A stretch of 64,000 bases of DNA from Leptospira koniambonensis (GTDB lineage: Bacteria; Spirochaetota; Leptospiria; Leptospirales; Leptospiraceae): assembly GCF_004769555.1 (NCBI RefSeq), contig NZ_RQFY01000004.1:620001-684000 (forward strand), given 5' to 3'. The notes under the pieces were generated by a model, which saw nothing but the letters and a program-made list of their open reading frames with translations, was not told where the DNA came from and made no database searches. This document shows positions 16,766 through 27,004 of this stretch, piece after piece. How positions within the stretch are numbered: position 1 is the first letter of the stretch; each line of letters begins with the position of its first letter. A program made the translations under genes and the position numbers.

Positions 16766-17336
16766 AACTATAAAACCTCAGACATTTTCTTCTGAATAAT
16801 CCGAAGATATAGGCGGTATACTCTACGTCCAGCCTACTATCGAATAAGGCTTCAATAGAATTCAACTTCATCTGTTCGTCTATCTCTTCGTAAAAACTTT
16901 TGTTCCCGAAAGTAAAATGGATCGGGATAAATGCTTCGTTAGATCCTCGTTTAATTGGAAGAAACAAACGTACACCAAATTGACAGCCCTTACTTTCTCC
17001 TTTGAATTTTACAATCCTATGTTCAGACCAATCCCAACCATCTAAAGACGCATGAAACATATCTTTATGAGGAAGAGAAGTTGTAGTTCGGATATACCCA
17101 TCAAAACCACCGGTCCGTAGCTTAGTGGATGATTCTCCGTAATGGATAGAAGGATCCCTAAAATTTGCACCATTCAAATGAACATCATTGTCAGGTGGAA
17201 TTCCAATCCCTGTAGGATAAGGTTCAGGGTTCCTGCGAACCAAGGCCTTGTTCGCCCCACCCATCTGGATACAACTAACCAACTCAGTAAAGATCAGAAT
17301 TAGAAAAAAGGTCCGTTTATAAGGATTGAGTTTCAT
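16746..17336 (-). CDS. Putative lipoprotein, function unknown
   Basis: 196 residues with a signal peptide ending LVSC (Cys at about 22), so probably anchored in the outer membrane. The mature part has no family I recognise; it contains GFDGYIRTTTSLPHKDMFHASLDGW (in part) and a C-terminal YTAYIFGLFRRKCLRFYSYG. The neighbouring TRL-like lipoprotein ends with a similar FIFALYFEKCTR, which hints at a shared ancestry of the C-termini. It is ATGA-coupled to that gene. Confidence 0.55.
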   Translation of the reverse strand: MKLNPYKRTFFLILIFTELVSCIQMGGANKALVRRNPEPYPTGIGIPPDNDVHLNGANFRDPSIHYGESSTKLRTGGFDGYIRTTTSLPHKDMFHASLDGWDWSEHRIVKFKGESKGCQFGVRLFLPIKRGSNEAFIPIHFTFGNKSFYEEIDEQMKLNSIEALFDSRLDVEYTAYIFGLFRRKCLRFYSYGIQKF

Positions 17337-17713
17337 TCTTTTTTAAGAAGTCTTTGAGGAAGTTTCACTCCAATACCGGTGACGCGGGTGCATTTCTCAA
17401 AATAAAGAGCGAATATAAAGGATTTGTAACTATAATCCGTTTGAACATCGAATAGAAGGTCCGCTTTATCCTTAATTGCATTTTGGACAGCAGCTTCGTA
17501 ACTCTCATCACCGGTATAAACTGCCCAAAGCCAACTAGTTCCGCAGGAAGTACCTTCTAATTTTCCTACCGGTTCCATTCCTCTTACATCAGAATAACTT
17601 TGAGAATAGTACCAGCCTGGAGATTTGATATTCGTATAAAGGCAGTTCGTAAGGAACATAATCGCAAAAACGATCGGTATAAAAGCTGATATTTTCGGGG
17701 AAGAGAATTGCAT
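17333..17713 (-). CDS. TRL-like lipoprotein
   Basis: 126 residues from the ATG at 17713; the longer frame to 17812 would overlap the divergent aminotransferase. Lipobox LTNC at about 19-22 of this version. The region SDVRGMEPVGKLEGTSCGT, then VQNAIKDKADLLFDVQTDY, matches the short TRL family of bacterial lipoproteins, whose role is unknown. First gene of a three-gene run with the lipoprotein and DUF423 gene downstream. Confidence 0.65.
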   Translation of the reverse strand: MQFSSPKISAFIPIVFAIMFLTNCLYTNIKSPGWYYSQSYSDVRGMEPVGKLEGTSCGTSWLWAVYTGDESYEAAVQNAIKDKADLLFDVQTDYSYKSFIFALYFEKCTRVTGIGVKLPQRLLKKE

Positions 17714-17804
17714 GCGATAAATTTCAACAAGTTGAAACACAAAAGTCAAGGTAAAATACCGAAATCTCCTTGTGTGACTCTTGAACTGGTTAGAATCGAG
17801 TACG

Positions 17805-19040
17805 ATGCACACGCAAACTTCCCAATTTTACTTCGATACTGAAAAAGAGTACGGAGCATTTAACTACGAACCTCTTCCCGTTGTGTTGGAGAAAGGGAAA
17901 GGTATCTTTCTTTGGGATACAGATGGAAAAAGATATTTTGATTTTTTATCTGCATACAGCGCAGTGAACCAAGGACATTGCCATCCTAAAATTATAGAAA
18001 CGTTAAAGGCCCAATCCGAGAAACTAACTCTTACTTCCAGAGCATTCTATAATGACCAACTAGGTCCTATGGAAAAATTTTTATGTGATACGTTCGGATT
18101 CGATAGAATGGTCCCAATGAACACTGGAGTAGAAGCCGCCGAAACTTCTGTAAAACTCGCAAGAAGATGGGCGTACCAAATAAAAAAAGTACCTGCAGAT
18201 AAAGCTAAGATTGTTTTCGCTTCTGGAAATTTTTGGGGCAGAAGTATCGGTGCAATTTCCGCTTCTACTGATCCTACTAGCAGAGGGGATTTTGGTCCCT
18301 TTGTTCCAGGATTTTCTATCATTCCATTTAACGATACAGAAGCTTTAAAAAAAGAATTAGAAGACCCTAATGTAGCTGCGTTCATGGTAGAACCAATCCA
18401 AGGAGAAGCAGGAGTAATCGTTCCGAGAGAAGGTTATCTAAAAGAAGTCCGCAAACTATGTTCCGAGCATAATGTACTTTTGATCTTGGATGAAGTACAA
18501 ACCGGTCTTGGTAGAACTGGAAAACTTTTAGCAGCGGATCATGAGAATGTAAAACCGGATTTGCTAGTACTCGGCAAAGCTCTGTCCGGAGGAACCCTTC
18601 CTGTATCTGCAGTTTTGAGTTCTGATGAGATTATTCTTACCTTAAAACCAGGAACCCATGGTTCTACATTCGGTGGAAATCCATTAGCCGCAGCAGTTGC
18701 CAAAACTGCCATCCAAGTATTATTAGAAGAAAATCTTTCAGAGAACTCGGAAGCGAGAGGGACAGAATTCCGCTCTTCTCTACATGCTTTGAAATCTGAA
18801 TATCCTGATAAAGTCAAAGAGATCAGAGGGAAAGGATTGTTAAACGCAGTGGAATTTTTCCCGGATGCGACTGGTCCAAGAGCAAAAAAAATCTGCTACA
18901 AACTTTTAGACTCTGGAATTCTCGCAAAACAAACTCATGATCATACGATCAGATTTGCTCCTCCTCTTTGTATTTCCAAAACGGAATTGGAAGAGGCGAC
19001 TTCTCTCATTCTTCAGACAATCCGTAAAACCCTTGACTAA
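17805..19040 (+). CDS. rocD: Ornithine aminotransferase
   Basis: 411 residues, class-III PLP-dependent transaminase converting ornithine and 2-oxoglutarate to glutamate semialdehyde and glutamate. Seen: [51 protein letters not shown] with the PLP-binding Asp, and [19 protein letters not shown] with the Schiff-base Lys. [15 protein letters not shown] closes the site. These segments fit ornithine rather than acetylornithine or GABA enzymes. The ATG at 17805 is used; the longer frame begins in the divergent gene's leader. Confidence 0.88.
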   Translation: MHTQTSQFYFDTEKEYGAFNYEPLPVVLEKGKGIFLWDTDGKRYFDFLSAYSAVNQGHCHPKIIETLKAQSEKLTLTSRAFYNDQLGPMEKFLCDTFGFDRMVPMNTGVEAAETSVKLARRWAYQIKKVPADKAKIVFASGNFWGRSIGAISASTDPTSRGDFGPFVPGFSIIPFNDTEALKKELEDPNVAAFMVEPIQGEAGVIVPREGYLKEVRKLCSEHNVLLILDEVQTGLGRTGKLLAADHENVKPDLLVLGKALSGGTLPVSAVLSSDEIILTLKPGTHGSTFGGNPLAAAVAKTAIQVLLEENLSENSEARGTEFRSSLHALKSEYPDKVKEIRGKGLLNAVEFFPDATGPRAKKICYKLLDSGILAKQTHDHTIRFAPPLCISKTELEEATSLILQTIRKTLD

Positions 19041-19066
19041 TCTTTCGAATTCGTTTTTTTAAAAGA

Positions 19067-19396
19067 ATGTCGGCAGAAGACAAAAAGTATATCCGGGTTT
19101 GGCAAAAACTGAGCATAGGCGAAGTTTCTTCTCAATTGATGATCATAGATGATCTATACGGAACTTGCGGAAAATGTAAACATCTGGGACTGAACTATAC
19201 TAAGGACAAATCTTGTCCTGAATGCGGGACCAAATTCAAATATCTGGCAACAAACTTAAAATCTCCAGCAGACATCACCAAAGTATTGGCGAGAATAGAA
19301 AAAGAAAATTTAGATTTTATACTGATCGATAGAGAAGATTATACTTTATCCAAAGCGAAAGACGCTGTTAAGGATCTATTCAAGTCCAACGACTAA
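19067..19396 (+). CDS. Small zinc-ribbon protein, function unknown
   Basis: 109 residues. A treble-cleft or rubredoxin-like zinc ribbon is formed by CGKC near residue 34 and CPEC near residue 50. The flanking parts are not recognised; the C-terminal part (ADITKVLARIEKENLDFILIDREDY) looks like a small alpha/beta unit. It follows rocD by 26 bases and may share its transcript. Confidence 0.5.
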   Translation: MSAEDKKYIRVWQKLSIGEVSSQLMIIDDLYGTCGKCKHLGLNYTKDKSCPECGTKFKYLATNLKSPADITKVLARIEKENLDFILIDREDYTLSKAKDAVKDLFKSND

Positions 19397-19537
19397 AATT
19401 TCTCTTGGAGCATTGCTCCCTCATTCTCTGGATACGAAAATTCATATTAAAAAGTGAATGGACTATATTCATTTAATAATTTCTTTTTGTAATATCCTTC
19501 CAACAAAACTAATCTAAGGGGAATTCATACCGAAAAG

Positions 19538-21316
19538 ATGGAACATCATTCACTTACTCTATTAGTTGATATCGCCCTAAGTATTATTTTCGCGACCTTC
19601 TTCGCAATCATAGCAAAAGCAGCAAAACAACCTCTTGTATTGGGTTATGTAATCGCGGGACTAATCATCGGTCCATTATTCGGACCTTATGTAGGCGGGC
19701 AGCTTACCATTGGTTATGTTAAAAGTGAAGAAAGTATAGAGCTGATCTCAGAGATCGGTTTGATCCTTTTATTATTCATCATCGGTTTAGAGATCGACCT
19801 AAAAGAATTAGCCAGAATGGGGCGATCCATGTTTGCTCTGGGGGTTTTACAATTCTTCTTAGGCGTTGCGGCCGCTTGGTTTGCATTCCGCACATTCTTC
19901 CCACCTGCTCCTGGAAATTTTGATCTTCTATACTTTGCGATCGCACTTTCTCTCAGTTCCACGATGATCGTGGTCAAACTTCTACATGATAAGTTTGAGA
20001 TCAGCACTGTTGCAGGACGACTTACGATTGGGGTTTTGGTCTTACAAGATATTTGGGCAATTCTATTTATGGGGATCCAGCCGGACTTACAAGATCCTCA
20101 GATCATAAATGTACTTATCTCTTTAGCCAAGGGTATCGTTCTAGTTGCGTTGGCTTTTGCAGTCAGTCGTTTTATTTTATCTTATTTATTTTTATTCGCT
20201 GCTTCCAAACCTGAATTAGTTTTGATTACTTCAATTGCTTGGTGTTTCTTCTTATGCGGCGTCGCAGAAAAATTCCAACTTTCTAAAGAGATGGGAGCCT
20301 TGATTGCTGGTGTGAGTATCGCTGCCTTCCCATATGGTGCAGATGTAATCAGTAAACTTTCCGGGATCAGGGACTTTTTCATTACATTATTTTTCGTAGC
20401 TCTTGGAATGAAAATCCAGGCTCCAAGTGCAAGTGATTTAGGTTTAGCATTCTTGGCAGTTGGATTTGTTTTAGTGAGCAGGGTTATAATCATTGCTCCA
20501 ACTGTATTTTTCTCAGGCAAAGGTTTAAGAGCAGGGATTGTAGCAGGTCTGAACCTGGCGCAAATTTCAGAATTCTCTTTAGTAATCTTAGCGCTCGGAG
20601 TGCAAAAGGAACATATAGGAAAAGATCTGCAAGCGATCGTTCTTACTTCTATGATCATCGCTTCTATCATTTCCACTTATGTGATCTTGTTTAATGATAA
20701 GATCGCGAGGGGAATTATTGCCTTCTTATCTATTTTCGGAGTGAAAGAAAACAAAGAGCCATTAGAGTCCCAAGTTACCGGCGAGACAAAAAGAGATATC
20801 GTAGTATTAGGATATTTCAGAATAGCTCAGGGTTTGATCGATGGGATAGAAAATGATAAACCTTCTTGGCTCAAAAGAATGTTGGTAGTGGATTTTAATC
20901 CGATCTATAGACAAACTTTAGAATCTAAAGGAATTCGTTGGGCATACGGAGATTTAGCAAATCCGGAAAGCCTTCATCATTTAGGAATAGAAGAAGCAAG
21001 ATATATTGTTTGTACAGTTTCCGATATGATCCTAAAAGGAACTACAAACCGCAGATTATTAGAGTCCTTAAAAAGTATCTGTAGGCATCACCAACCTAAG
21101 ATCATTCTAACTACGGATGATCCAAAAGAGGCAGAAGTTCTTAGAAATAATGGAGCGGCCCATGTAATCGTTCCAGGTAAAATTTCAGGACTTTCTCTAT
21201 TTACTGAATTGTCTGGAATGGTAGATCAAAACGGAAGCGTTACAATTGCAAAATCCGTAAAAGCAAAACCTAAAAAAACAACGTCGAATAAGAAGAAGGT
21301 CAAAAAGACCAAGTAG
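19538..21316 (+). CDS. CPA2-family cation/proton antiporter with a degenerate TrkA-N domain
   Basis: 592 residues. Twelve or so membrane segments (about 5-385) have the CPA2 features (VLGYVIAGLIIGPLFGP, LFIIGLEIDLKEL, LSLSSTMIVVKLL). The C-terminal Rossmann domain (about 420-560) keeps the acidic strand end (LVVDFNPIYRQ) and GDLANPESLHHLGI, but its nucleotide loop reads GYFRIAQG where GxGxxG is expected. It may therefore be regulated differently from the antiporter at 4882-6675. The Lys-rich tail (about 575-592) is unusual. Inner membrane; exchanges K+ or Na+ for H+. Confidence 0.82.
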   Translation: MEHHSLTLLVDIALSIIFATFFAIIAKAAKQPLVLGYVIAGLIIGPLFGPYVGGQLTIGYVKSEESIELISEIGLILLLFIIGLEIDLKELARMGRSMFALGVLQFFLGVAAAWFAFRTFFPPAPGNFDLLYFAIALSLSSTMIVVKLLHDKFEISTVAGRLTIGVLVLQDIWAILFMGIQPDLQDPQIINVLISLAKGIVLVALAFAVSRFILSYLFLFAASKPELVLITSIAWCFFLCGVAEKFQLSKEMGALIAGVSIAAFPYGADVISKLSGIRDFFITLFFVALGMKIQAPSASDLGLAFLAVGFVLVSRVIIIAPTVFFSGKGLRAGIVAGLNLAQISEFSLVILALGVQKEHIGKDLQAIVLTSMIIASIISTYVILFNDKIARGIIAFLSIFGVKENKEPLESQVTGETKRDIVVLGYFRIAQGLIDGIENDKPSWLKRMLVVDFNPIYRQTLESKGIRWAYGDLANPESLHHLGIEEARYIVCTVSDMILKGTTNRRLLESLKSICRHHQPKIILTTDDPKEAEVLRNNGAAHVIVPGKISGLSLFTELSGMVDQNGSVTIAKSVKAKPKKTTSNKKKVKKTK

Positions 21317-21324
21317 TTCTTAAG

Positions 21325-21516
21325 ATGATTGTTCGTTCTCCATGCATCAAGATCTGCAATATGGATTATGACACCGGTCTCTGCGAAGGTTGTTATCGCA
21401 CCTTAGAAGAGATCGGCAGATGGACTATGTATACGGAAGACGAAAGAAAAACGATCCGACTCAAAATAGAAGAAAGAAAAATTTCCCTCGGAAAACCTTC
21501 TTTCAAAAATCCTTAA
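21325..21516 (+). CDS. DUF1289 small cysteine-rich protein
   Basis: 63 residues. The family pattern is complete: SPCIKICNMDYDTGLCEGCYRTLEEIGRW (read in parts), i.e. four Cys as Cx3C and Cx2C followed by EI..W. It probably binds a metal; function is unknown. It starts eight bases after the antiporter stop. Confidence 0.85.
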   Translation: MIVRSPCIKICNMDYDTGLCEGCYRTLEEIGRWTMYTEDERKTIRLKIEERKISLGKPSFKNP

Positions 21517-21517
21517 T

Positions 21518-22642
21518 TCAGTTCTTCACTAATTGCAGATATTCTTCTACGACCTCAGTCGCAGATTTTTTCCAATCAAACCTTTTAGAATTTTTTAAAC
21601 CAACTTTGGTTTTAGAACTTAGAAGTTTAGGGGAATCTAATAATTTCACTAAGCCAATTTCGAAAGAATGCGAATCTGTTGGATCAAAGAAGAATGCGGT
21701 ATCTTCTAAAATTTCAGGAAGAACACTTGAGTTAGAAGAATATACAGGACATCCGCATGATTGAGCTTCTACAGGAGGAAATCCAAATCCTTCGTACAAA
21801 GAAGGATAAACAAGTAACCCTGCTGCAGAATATAAAGTGGCCAGTTCTTGTTCAGACAGATAAGGAACTAGTTTAATTCTATCTTCCCAACCTTTTGCTT
21901 CTTCAGCTAAATAGTCAGGAAGTTTTCCGCCTGAGCCTGCGATCACCCAATCTGCTTTGATCTTTTTTTCGGACCAAAGTTTTTTGAGAGAATTAAGAAC
22001 AAATCCTAAATTTTTATGCTCCTTTCCGATCCCAACGCTAAGTAAGTATCCAGGTTTGAGTCCATATTGTTTCAGGAACTTCTTCTTTTCTAAATCGCTT
22101 TTAGGTGAAAATATTTTTGAGTCCAAGCCGTTATAGATGGTTCTTATCTGTGATTTGGAGAAAGAAAAAACTTCTATAATGTCTTTTGCAGTAAAATCGG
22201 AAACAGTAATTATCTTTTTGGCCTTCTTCCTAATGAGCAAAAACACAAACTTCATATACGCTTGTTTCAAAAAAGAAGAATGGAACTGTTTCATTCTGAA
22301 TGGAATAATATCGTGAATGGTAACAACACAACGATCTAAGAATTTTAAAGGCGCGTTAAAATGTGGGATATCCAACAGGTCAAAATCTTTCATTTCAGGA
22401 ATGCCGAACCATTCTTTGATAGAATAAATCCCTGCATTGTATTCCAAGATTTCGTAATTAGCTAATACCTTAGGTGAAAGATTCTTTTTTATAAGAGTAG
22501 GATTTCCAAGAAGAACGATCTGGATTCCTTTCTTAGAAGCAATATCTCCCAGCCAATGTAAAAGTCCTTTAATTCTGGAACCGATCCCTGAATGGGTAAT
22601 CATCCTTGCGTCGTATCCGATCTTGATCTTTCTGGCCATCAT
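21518..22642 (-). CDS. GT4-family glycosyltransferase
   Basis: 374 residues, GT-B fold. N-terminal acceptor half starts IGYDARMITHSGIGSRIKGL; C-terminal half has LLSVGIGKEHKNLGFVL and the EX7E motif region SLYEGFGFPPVEAQSCGCPV. It would transfer a hexose from an activated sugar to a lipid, protein or polysaccharide; the acceptor is unknown. Two ATGs stand in tandem at the start, with no strong ribosome site. Convergent with the DUF1289 gene by two bases. Confidence 0.85.
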   Translation of the reverse strand: MMARKIKIGYDARMITHSGIGSRIKGLLHWLGDIASKKGIQIVLLGNPTLIKKNLSPKVLANYEILEYNAGIYSIKEWFGIPEMKDFDLLDIPHFNAPLKFLDRCVVTIHDIIPFRMKQFHSSFLKQAYMKFVFLLIRKKAKKIITVSDFTAKDIIEVFSFSKSQIRTIYNGLDSKIFSPKSDLEKKKFLKQYGLKPGYLLSVGIGKEHKNLGFVLNSLKKLWSEKKIKADWVIAGSGGKLPDYLAEEAKGWEDRIKLVPYLSEQELATLYSAAGLLVYPSLYEGFGFPPVEAQSCGCPVYSSNSSVLPEILEDTAFFFDPTDSHSFEIGLVKLLDSPKLLSSKTKVGLKNSKRFDWKKSATEVVEEYLQLVKN

Positions 22643-22782
22643 TGAAAATTAAACCATCGTATAGTTTGAAGTAGGAATGGCAAGCCAATCGCTTTTCCCC
22701 TTGAAAAGAGAACTAATTTACCAAGACTTGTCCAGACGAGTCTAACTACATACATTTTCGAAGCGAAGAACGGAGAGACACC

Positions 22783-23334
22783 TTGGAAAACGAAGTAACG
22801 AGTATATTAAAAGCAATCGGAGAAGATCCGAATAGAGAAGGACTTTTAAACACTCCTAAAAGGGTCCGGAAAGCTTATGAATTCCTGACCTCCGGTTATA
22901 AGGCAGACATTGATACAATTGTGAACGGAGCGATCTTCGAAGAGGACAGCCAAGGTATGGTTCTTGTCAGAGACATCGAAATGTATTCTCTCTGCGAACA
23001 TCATCTTCTTCCATTTTTTGGAAAGGCTCACGTAGGTTATATTCCGAACAAAAAGATCATAGGGATTTCGAAGATCCCTCGTATCGTAGACGTATTTGCA
23101 AGAAGGTTACAGGTTCAAGAAAGAATGACTGAACAAATTGCATACGCCCTAATGGAAGTTTTAGATCCTTTGGGCGTTGCAGTAGTCATCAAAGCAAAAC
23201 ATCTTTGTATGATGATGAGAGGTGTCGAAAAACAAAACTCCGAACTTTTCACTTCTTGTATGCTCGGAGAATTTAAAACGAATATGGTGACTAGGAGCGA
23301 GTTTCTAGATCTAATCCGGACTGGCTCGACCTAG
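22783..23334 (+). CDS. folE: GTP cyclohydrolase I
   Basis: 183 residues. Converts GTP to dihydroneopterin triphosphate, the first step of folate synthesis. Zinc ligands are in [10 protein letters not shown] and [32 protein letters not shown] and [14 protein letters not shown] are family signatures. The start is TTG at 22783, with GGAGAG five to seven bases upstream, because the first in-frame ATG would be 46 codons in. The 3' end overlaps the convergent acyltransferase gene by 44 bases. Confidence 0.95.
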   Translation: MENEVTSILKAIGEDPNREGLLNTPKRVRKAYEFLTSGYKADIDTIVNGAIFEEDSQGMVLVRDIEMYSLCEHHLLPFFGKAHVGYIPNKKIIGISKIPRIVDVFARRLQVQERMTEQIAYALMEVLDPLGVAVVIKAKHLCMMMRGVEKQNSELFTSCMLGEFKTNMVTRSEFLDLIRTGST

Positions 23335-24031
23335 AAGATTTAGATCTAAGCTCTTCCGCTTTTTGCTCTGCTCGATTTTTATTTTCGAGCATTGCTTTCT
23401 CCACTCTTAGTCTTTCTCTTTCGAAGCCAGCCTCATCTAGATCTCTTGGGATCATGATTGGTTCCCCGTAAGAGATCACAAAGGTTGTAAAAGGTTTTGG
23501 GATCCTATGTTTATCCCAAGACTTCTCCGCGATCCATTGTTTTGTACATTCATAATGAAATGGTAAGATTGGGACCTGAGCGACTTGGGCGGCAGCAATC
23601 ACCCCAGGTTGAACGATCCAAGCAGGACCTCTGGGCCCATCAGGAGTAAATGCTGCAGGAAGATTTTTTCTTAAATGAACGATCATTGCCTTAAGCGCTT
23701 TTGATCCACCCTTTGAGGAACTACCACGAATACTTCCGTTACCGAATCTATGCACTACTCCGGTAATAAAATCTCCGTCCTTAGATTCTGAGATCAAAAC
23801 TGCTAACTTACGATTCTTATTCAAGTATGGTGAATAAAGAACGTTCGTATGCCAAACACATAGGATAAATGGCTTCTTCAAAGGATAAAGAGAGTTAAAA
23901 TGCTCCTTACCTAATTCCACCTTTCTTGAGGTGAGTCCGATGATCCTTTGTAAAAAAACTACAATTGTAGGCACCAACCAAACTAAGAACCTACGCTTAA
24001 AACTTTCCCGAGTATCCAATTTTTCCGACAT
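23291..24031 (-). CDS. DUF374 lysophospholipid acyltransferase-like protein
   Basis: 246 residues. The N-terminal hydrophobic anchor is followed by [14 protein letters not shown] (the His here replaces the usual HX4D box start), [33 protein letters not shown] and [14 protein letters not shown], the set seen in DUF374 proteins. These are thought to acylate lipid A-like or other lipids at the inner membrane. The Arg/Ser-rich tail is specific to this protein. Overlaps folE tail-to-tail. Confidence 0.82.
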   Translation of the reverse strand: MSEKLDTRESFKRRFLVWLVPTIVVFLQRIIGLTSRKVELGKEHFNSLYPLKKPFILCVWHTNVLYSPYLNKNRKLAVLISESKDGDFITGVVHRFGNGSIRGSSSKGGSKALKAMIVHLRKNLPAAFTPDGPRGPAWIVQPGVIAAAQVAQVPILPFHYECTKQWIAEKSWDKHRIPKPFTTFVISYGEPIMIPRDLDEAGFERERLRVEKAMLENKNRAEQKAEELRSKSSRSSQSGLDLETRS

Positions 24032-24185
24032 TGAGGCGAGCCTGGTTAGATGCGGTCGGGGGGCATTCTTTTTTTTACATAACGAGGTGGATTTTATACA
24101 AAAACTCTATTAAAAGTTAATGAGAAGAATGAGTGGACAATACCGAAATTAAAAAGTTTCGTATTCGATTGCGAAGGAATAAGCC

Positions 24186-26153
24186 ATGTCGAAAGAAAGA
24201 ATCGTCCAGCCGTTCGCCAATTTCAAAAAAACGGCAAATATCAACCTTAAAGATTATAAGGCATTATACAAAGAATCCATAGAGAATCCTAAAAAGTTCT
24301 GGGCCAGAGAAGCTTCTACCAGACTTACCTGGTTCAAAAAGTGGACCAAAGTTTTAGATCATGATTTTAAGAATGCAAAGGTAAAATGGTTCGAAGGAGG
24401 CAAGATCAATGTCTCTTATAATTGCCTCGATCGTTATATCGATACCCCTTTAAAGAATAAGGCGGCTATCATTTGGGAAGGGGATAATCCCCAAGAATCT
24501 AAAACTTATACCTATTACGATCTTTATCGTGAAGTGAATAAGTTCGCAAACGTTCTGAAAAATTCAGGCATCCGAAAAGGTGACGTGGTCATGGTTTACC
24601 TACCAATGATCCCTGAACTTGCCATTACAATTCTTGCATGTACTAGAATAGGCGCGATCCACTCAGTAGTGTTCGGAGGTTTTTCTCCGGAAGCTCTACA
24701 AAGTAGGATAGAAGATTGTAAACCAAGACTGATTATAACTTCCGATGGAGGTTATAGAGGCGGTAAAAGTCTGGATCTAAAAAAAGCAGTCGATACTGCT
24801 TTGGATCAATCTTCTGAAAAAGTAAATAATGTAATCGTTGTCAGAAGAACTGGACAAGAAACAGAACTAAATTGGAAAGAAGGAAGAGATCGTTGGTGGC
24901 ATTATCTAATAGGTGATCCAAATCTCCCTGCGTATTGTAAGCCTGAACAAATGGATTCGGAAGATCCTTTGTTCATTCTATATACTTCAGGTTCTACAGG
25001 AAAGCCTAAAGGAGTTCTTCATACTACTGGAGGATATCTTTTAGGGGTCAATATGACCTTTCATTATGTTTTTGATATCAAACCTACAGACACATATTGG
25101 TGTACTGCTGATATTGGTTGGGTAACAGGTCATAGTTATTTAGTGTATGGTCCGCTTTCTAACGGAGCCACTTCTATCATGTTTGAAGGAGTTCCTACAT
25201 ACCCTGATGCGGGAAGATTCTGGGATGTGATCGATAAACATGGAGTCACTGTATTCTATACTGCACCAACTGCTATTCGATCTTTAATGAGAGAAGGAAC
25301 AGATCGTATTGAAAAAAGAAACCTAAGTTCTCTTAGATTGATCGGATCAGTAGGAGAACCTATCAACCCAGAAGCATGGGAATGGTATTTTAAACATGTA
25401 GGGAAATCCAAATGTCCTATCGTAGATACTTGGTGGCAGACAGAAACTGGAGCCATCATGATCTCTCCTTTGCCTGGTGCAATCGCTCAAAAACCAGGAT
25501 CTGCTACTCTTCCATTCTTTGGAGTACAGCCTGTTCTTTTAGATGATGAAGGAAAAGAGATCAACTCCAAAGGAGAAGTTTCCGGTAATCTCGCAATCAA
25601 ATCTCCTTGGCCTTCTATGATGAGAGGAGTGTTCAAAGACCCGAAAAGATTTTTCGATACCTACTTCTCCGTTTATAAAGGTTATTATTTTACAGGAGAC
25701 GGAGCAAGAAGAGATAAAGACGGATATTATTGGATCACTGGTCGTGTGGACGATGTGATCAACGTATCTGGTCACAGGATCGGCTCCGCAGAAGTAGAAA
25801 GCGCACTCGTAGAAAATCTTTCCGTAGCAGAAGCAGCGGTTGTAGGATTTCCACATGATATCAAGGGCCAAGGAATTTATGCGTATGTCACAGTGAAAGA
25901 AGGTGTGACTACGAATGATTCTCTTAAAAAAGAATTGATCGCCACTGTTGAAAAAATGATCGGAAAGATCGCAAGACCTGACGTGATCCATTGGGCACCT
26001 GGGCTTCCTAAAACCAGATCCGGAAAAATTATGAGAAGGATCTTGCGTAAGATTGCTTCAAGCGAGTTCGAAGGTCTGGGAGATATCTCTACCTTAGCAG
26101 ATCCAAGCGTAGTAGAAAAATTAATAGATGATAAGAAGAAGTATCACAGTTGA
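24186..26153 (+). CDS. acs: Acetyl-CoA synthetase (AMP-forming)
   Basis: 655 residues, the full family length. Activates acetate to acetyl-CoA through acetyl-AMP. Seen: the P-loop-like [48 protein letters not shown] (in parts) and the C-terminal [14 protein letters not shown] with the Lys that is acetylated in regulated homologues. [15 protein letters not shown] fits acetate preference. Leptospires oxidise fatty acids, so acetate and acetyl-CoA handling is central. The next gene overlaps its stop (TTGA). Confidence 0.95.
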   Translation: MSKERIVQPFANFKKTANINLKDYKALYKESIENPKKFWAREASTRLTWFKKWTKVLDHDFKNAKVKWFEGGKINVSYNCLDRYIDTPLKNKAAIIWEGDNPQESKTYTYYDLYREVNKFANVLKNSGIRKGDVVMVYLPMIPELAITILACTRIGAIHSVVFGGFSPEALQSRIEDCKPRLIITSDGGYRGGKSLDLKKAVDTALDQSSEKVNNVIVVRRTGQETELNWKEGRDRWWHYLIGDPNLPAYCKPEQMDSEDPLFILYTSGSTGKPKGVLHTTGGYLLGVNMTFHYVFDIKPTDTYWCTADIGWVTGHSYLVYGPLSNGATSIMFEGVPTYPDAGRFWDVIDKHGVTVFYTAPTAIRSLMREGTDRIEKRNLSSLRLIGSVGEPINPEAWEWYFKHVGKSKCPIVDTWWQTETGAIMISPLPGAIAQKPGSATLPFFGVQPVLLDDEGKEINSKGEVSGNLAIKSPWPSMMRGVFKDPKRFFDTYFSVYKGYYFTGDGARRDKDGYYWITGRVDDVINVSGHRIGSAEVESALVENLSVAEAAVVGFPHDIKGQGIYAYVTVKEGVTTNDSLKKELIATVEKMIGKIARPDVIHWAPGLPKTRSGKIMRRILRKIASSEFEGLGDISTLADPSVVEKLIDDKKKYHS

Positions 26154-26947
26154 ATAAAATCGGTCCGCAAAGAATCGTATGTTTAACTGAAGAGACTACA
26201 GAACTTCTCTATTTATTAGGGGAAGAAGAACGGATCGTAGGAATTTCCGCATATACGGAAAGACCTCCTCATGCAAAAGAAGAAAAGCCTAGAGTATCTG
26301 CTTTTATTAACGGAAACATAAAGAGGATCAAGGAACTAAATCCGGATCTGGTTGTTGGTTTTTCGGATATTCAAGCACAACTTTCTCATGATCTAGTAAA
26401 AGAAGGACTGAATGTTCTGATCACCAACCAAAGAAGTTTGGAGGAAATTTTCCAAACTATTTTGATGGTGGGATCATTGATCGGAAAATCGGAACAGGTT
26501 TCTAAACTTGTAGAATCGTATAAGAAAAAATTAAAAGATATCAAAGAACGTTCTTCTTCTAAACCAAAACTTAAGGTATTTTTCCAAGAATGGGACCATC
26601 CGATTATCACCGGGATCAGATGGGTTTCCGAATTATTGGAGATCGTTGGAGCTATAGATTGTTTCGGTCATTTGAAAGAAAAGTCCATGGCCAAAGACAG
26701 GATCGTAAGTCTTCATGAAGTAGCCGATGCAAAACCGGATCTGATCATCGGAAGCTGGTGCGGAAAACCTATGGACTTTGAATGGGTACGTACTAGGGAA
26801 GAATGGAAAGACATTCCAGCGATCAAAAAGGATAAAATTTTCGAAATGGATCCTGCGATCATTTTACAACCAGGACCAGCCTTATTCGAAGAAGGTATCC
26901 TAGAAATGGATCGTATTTTAGAAGAAGTGAGATCTTCTCTTTTTTAA
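26150..26947 (+). CDS. BtuF-like periplasmic-binding fold protein lacking a signal peptide
   Basis: 265 residues beginning at a TTG that overlaps the acs stop (TTGA). The fold markers are [46 protein letters not shown], and [25 protein letters not shown]. These resemble the BtuF/FhuD class that binds vitamin B12 or iron chelates. There is no signal peptide or membrane segment, so it appears cytoplasmic and no permease or ATPase gene is near. It may be a cobalamin- or metal-related binding protein. Confidence 0.7.
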   Translation: MNKIGPQRIVCLTEETTELLYLLGEEERIVGISAYTERPPHAKEEKPRVSAFINGNIKRIKELNPDLVVGFSDIQAQLSHDLVKEGLNVLITNQRSLEEIFQTILMVGSLIGKSEQVSKLVESYKKKLKDIKERSSSKPKLKVFFQEWDHPIITGIRWVSELLEIVGAIDCFGHLKEKSMAKDRIVSLHEVADAKPDLIIGSWCGKPMDFEWVRTREEWKDIPAIKKDKIFEMDPAIILQPGPALFEEGILEMDRILEEVRSSLF

Positions 26948-27004
26948 GATCCGAAACTAATATTAGGCGAATTTAATAAATTAAAATCTGCCGGAAGGTG
27001 AATG

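Noticed and set aside
19407..19419. GGAGC/GCTCC hairpin after the zinc-ribbon gene
   Set aside because: Only five pairs and no T-run follow; not supported as a terminator.
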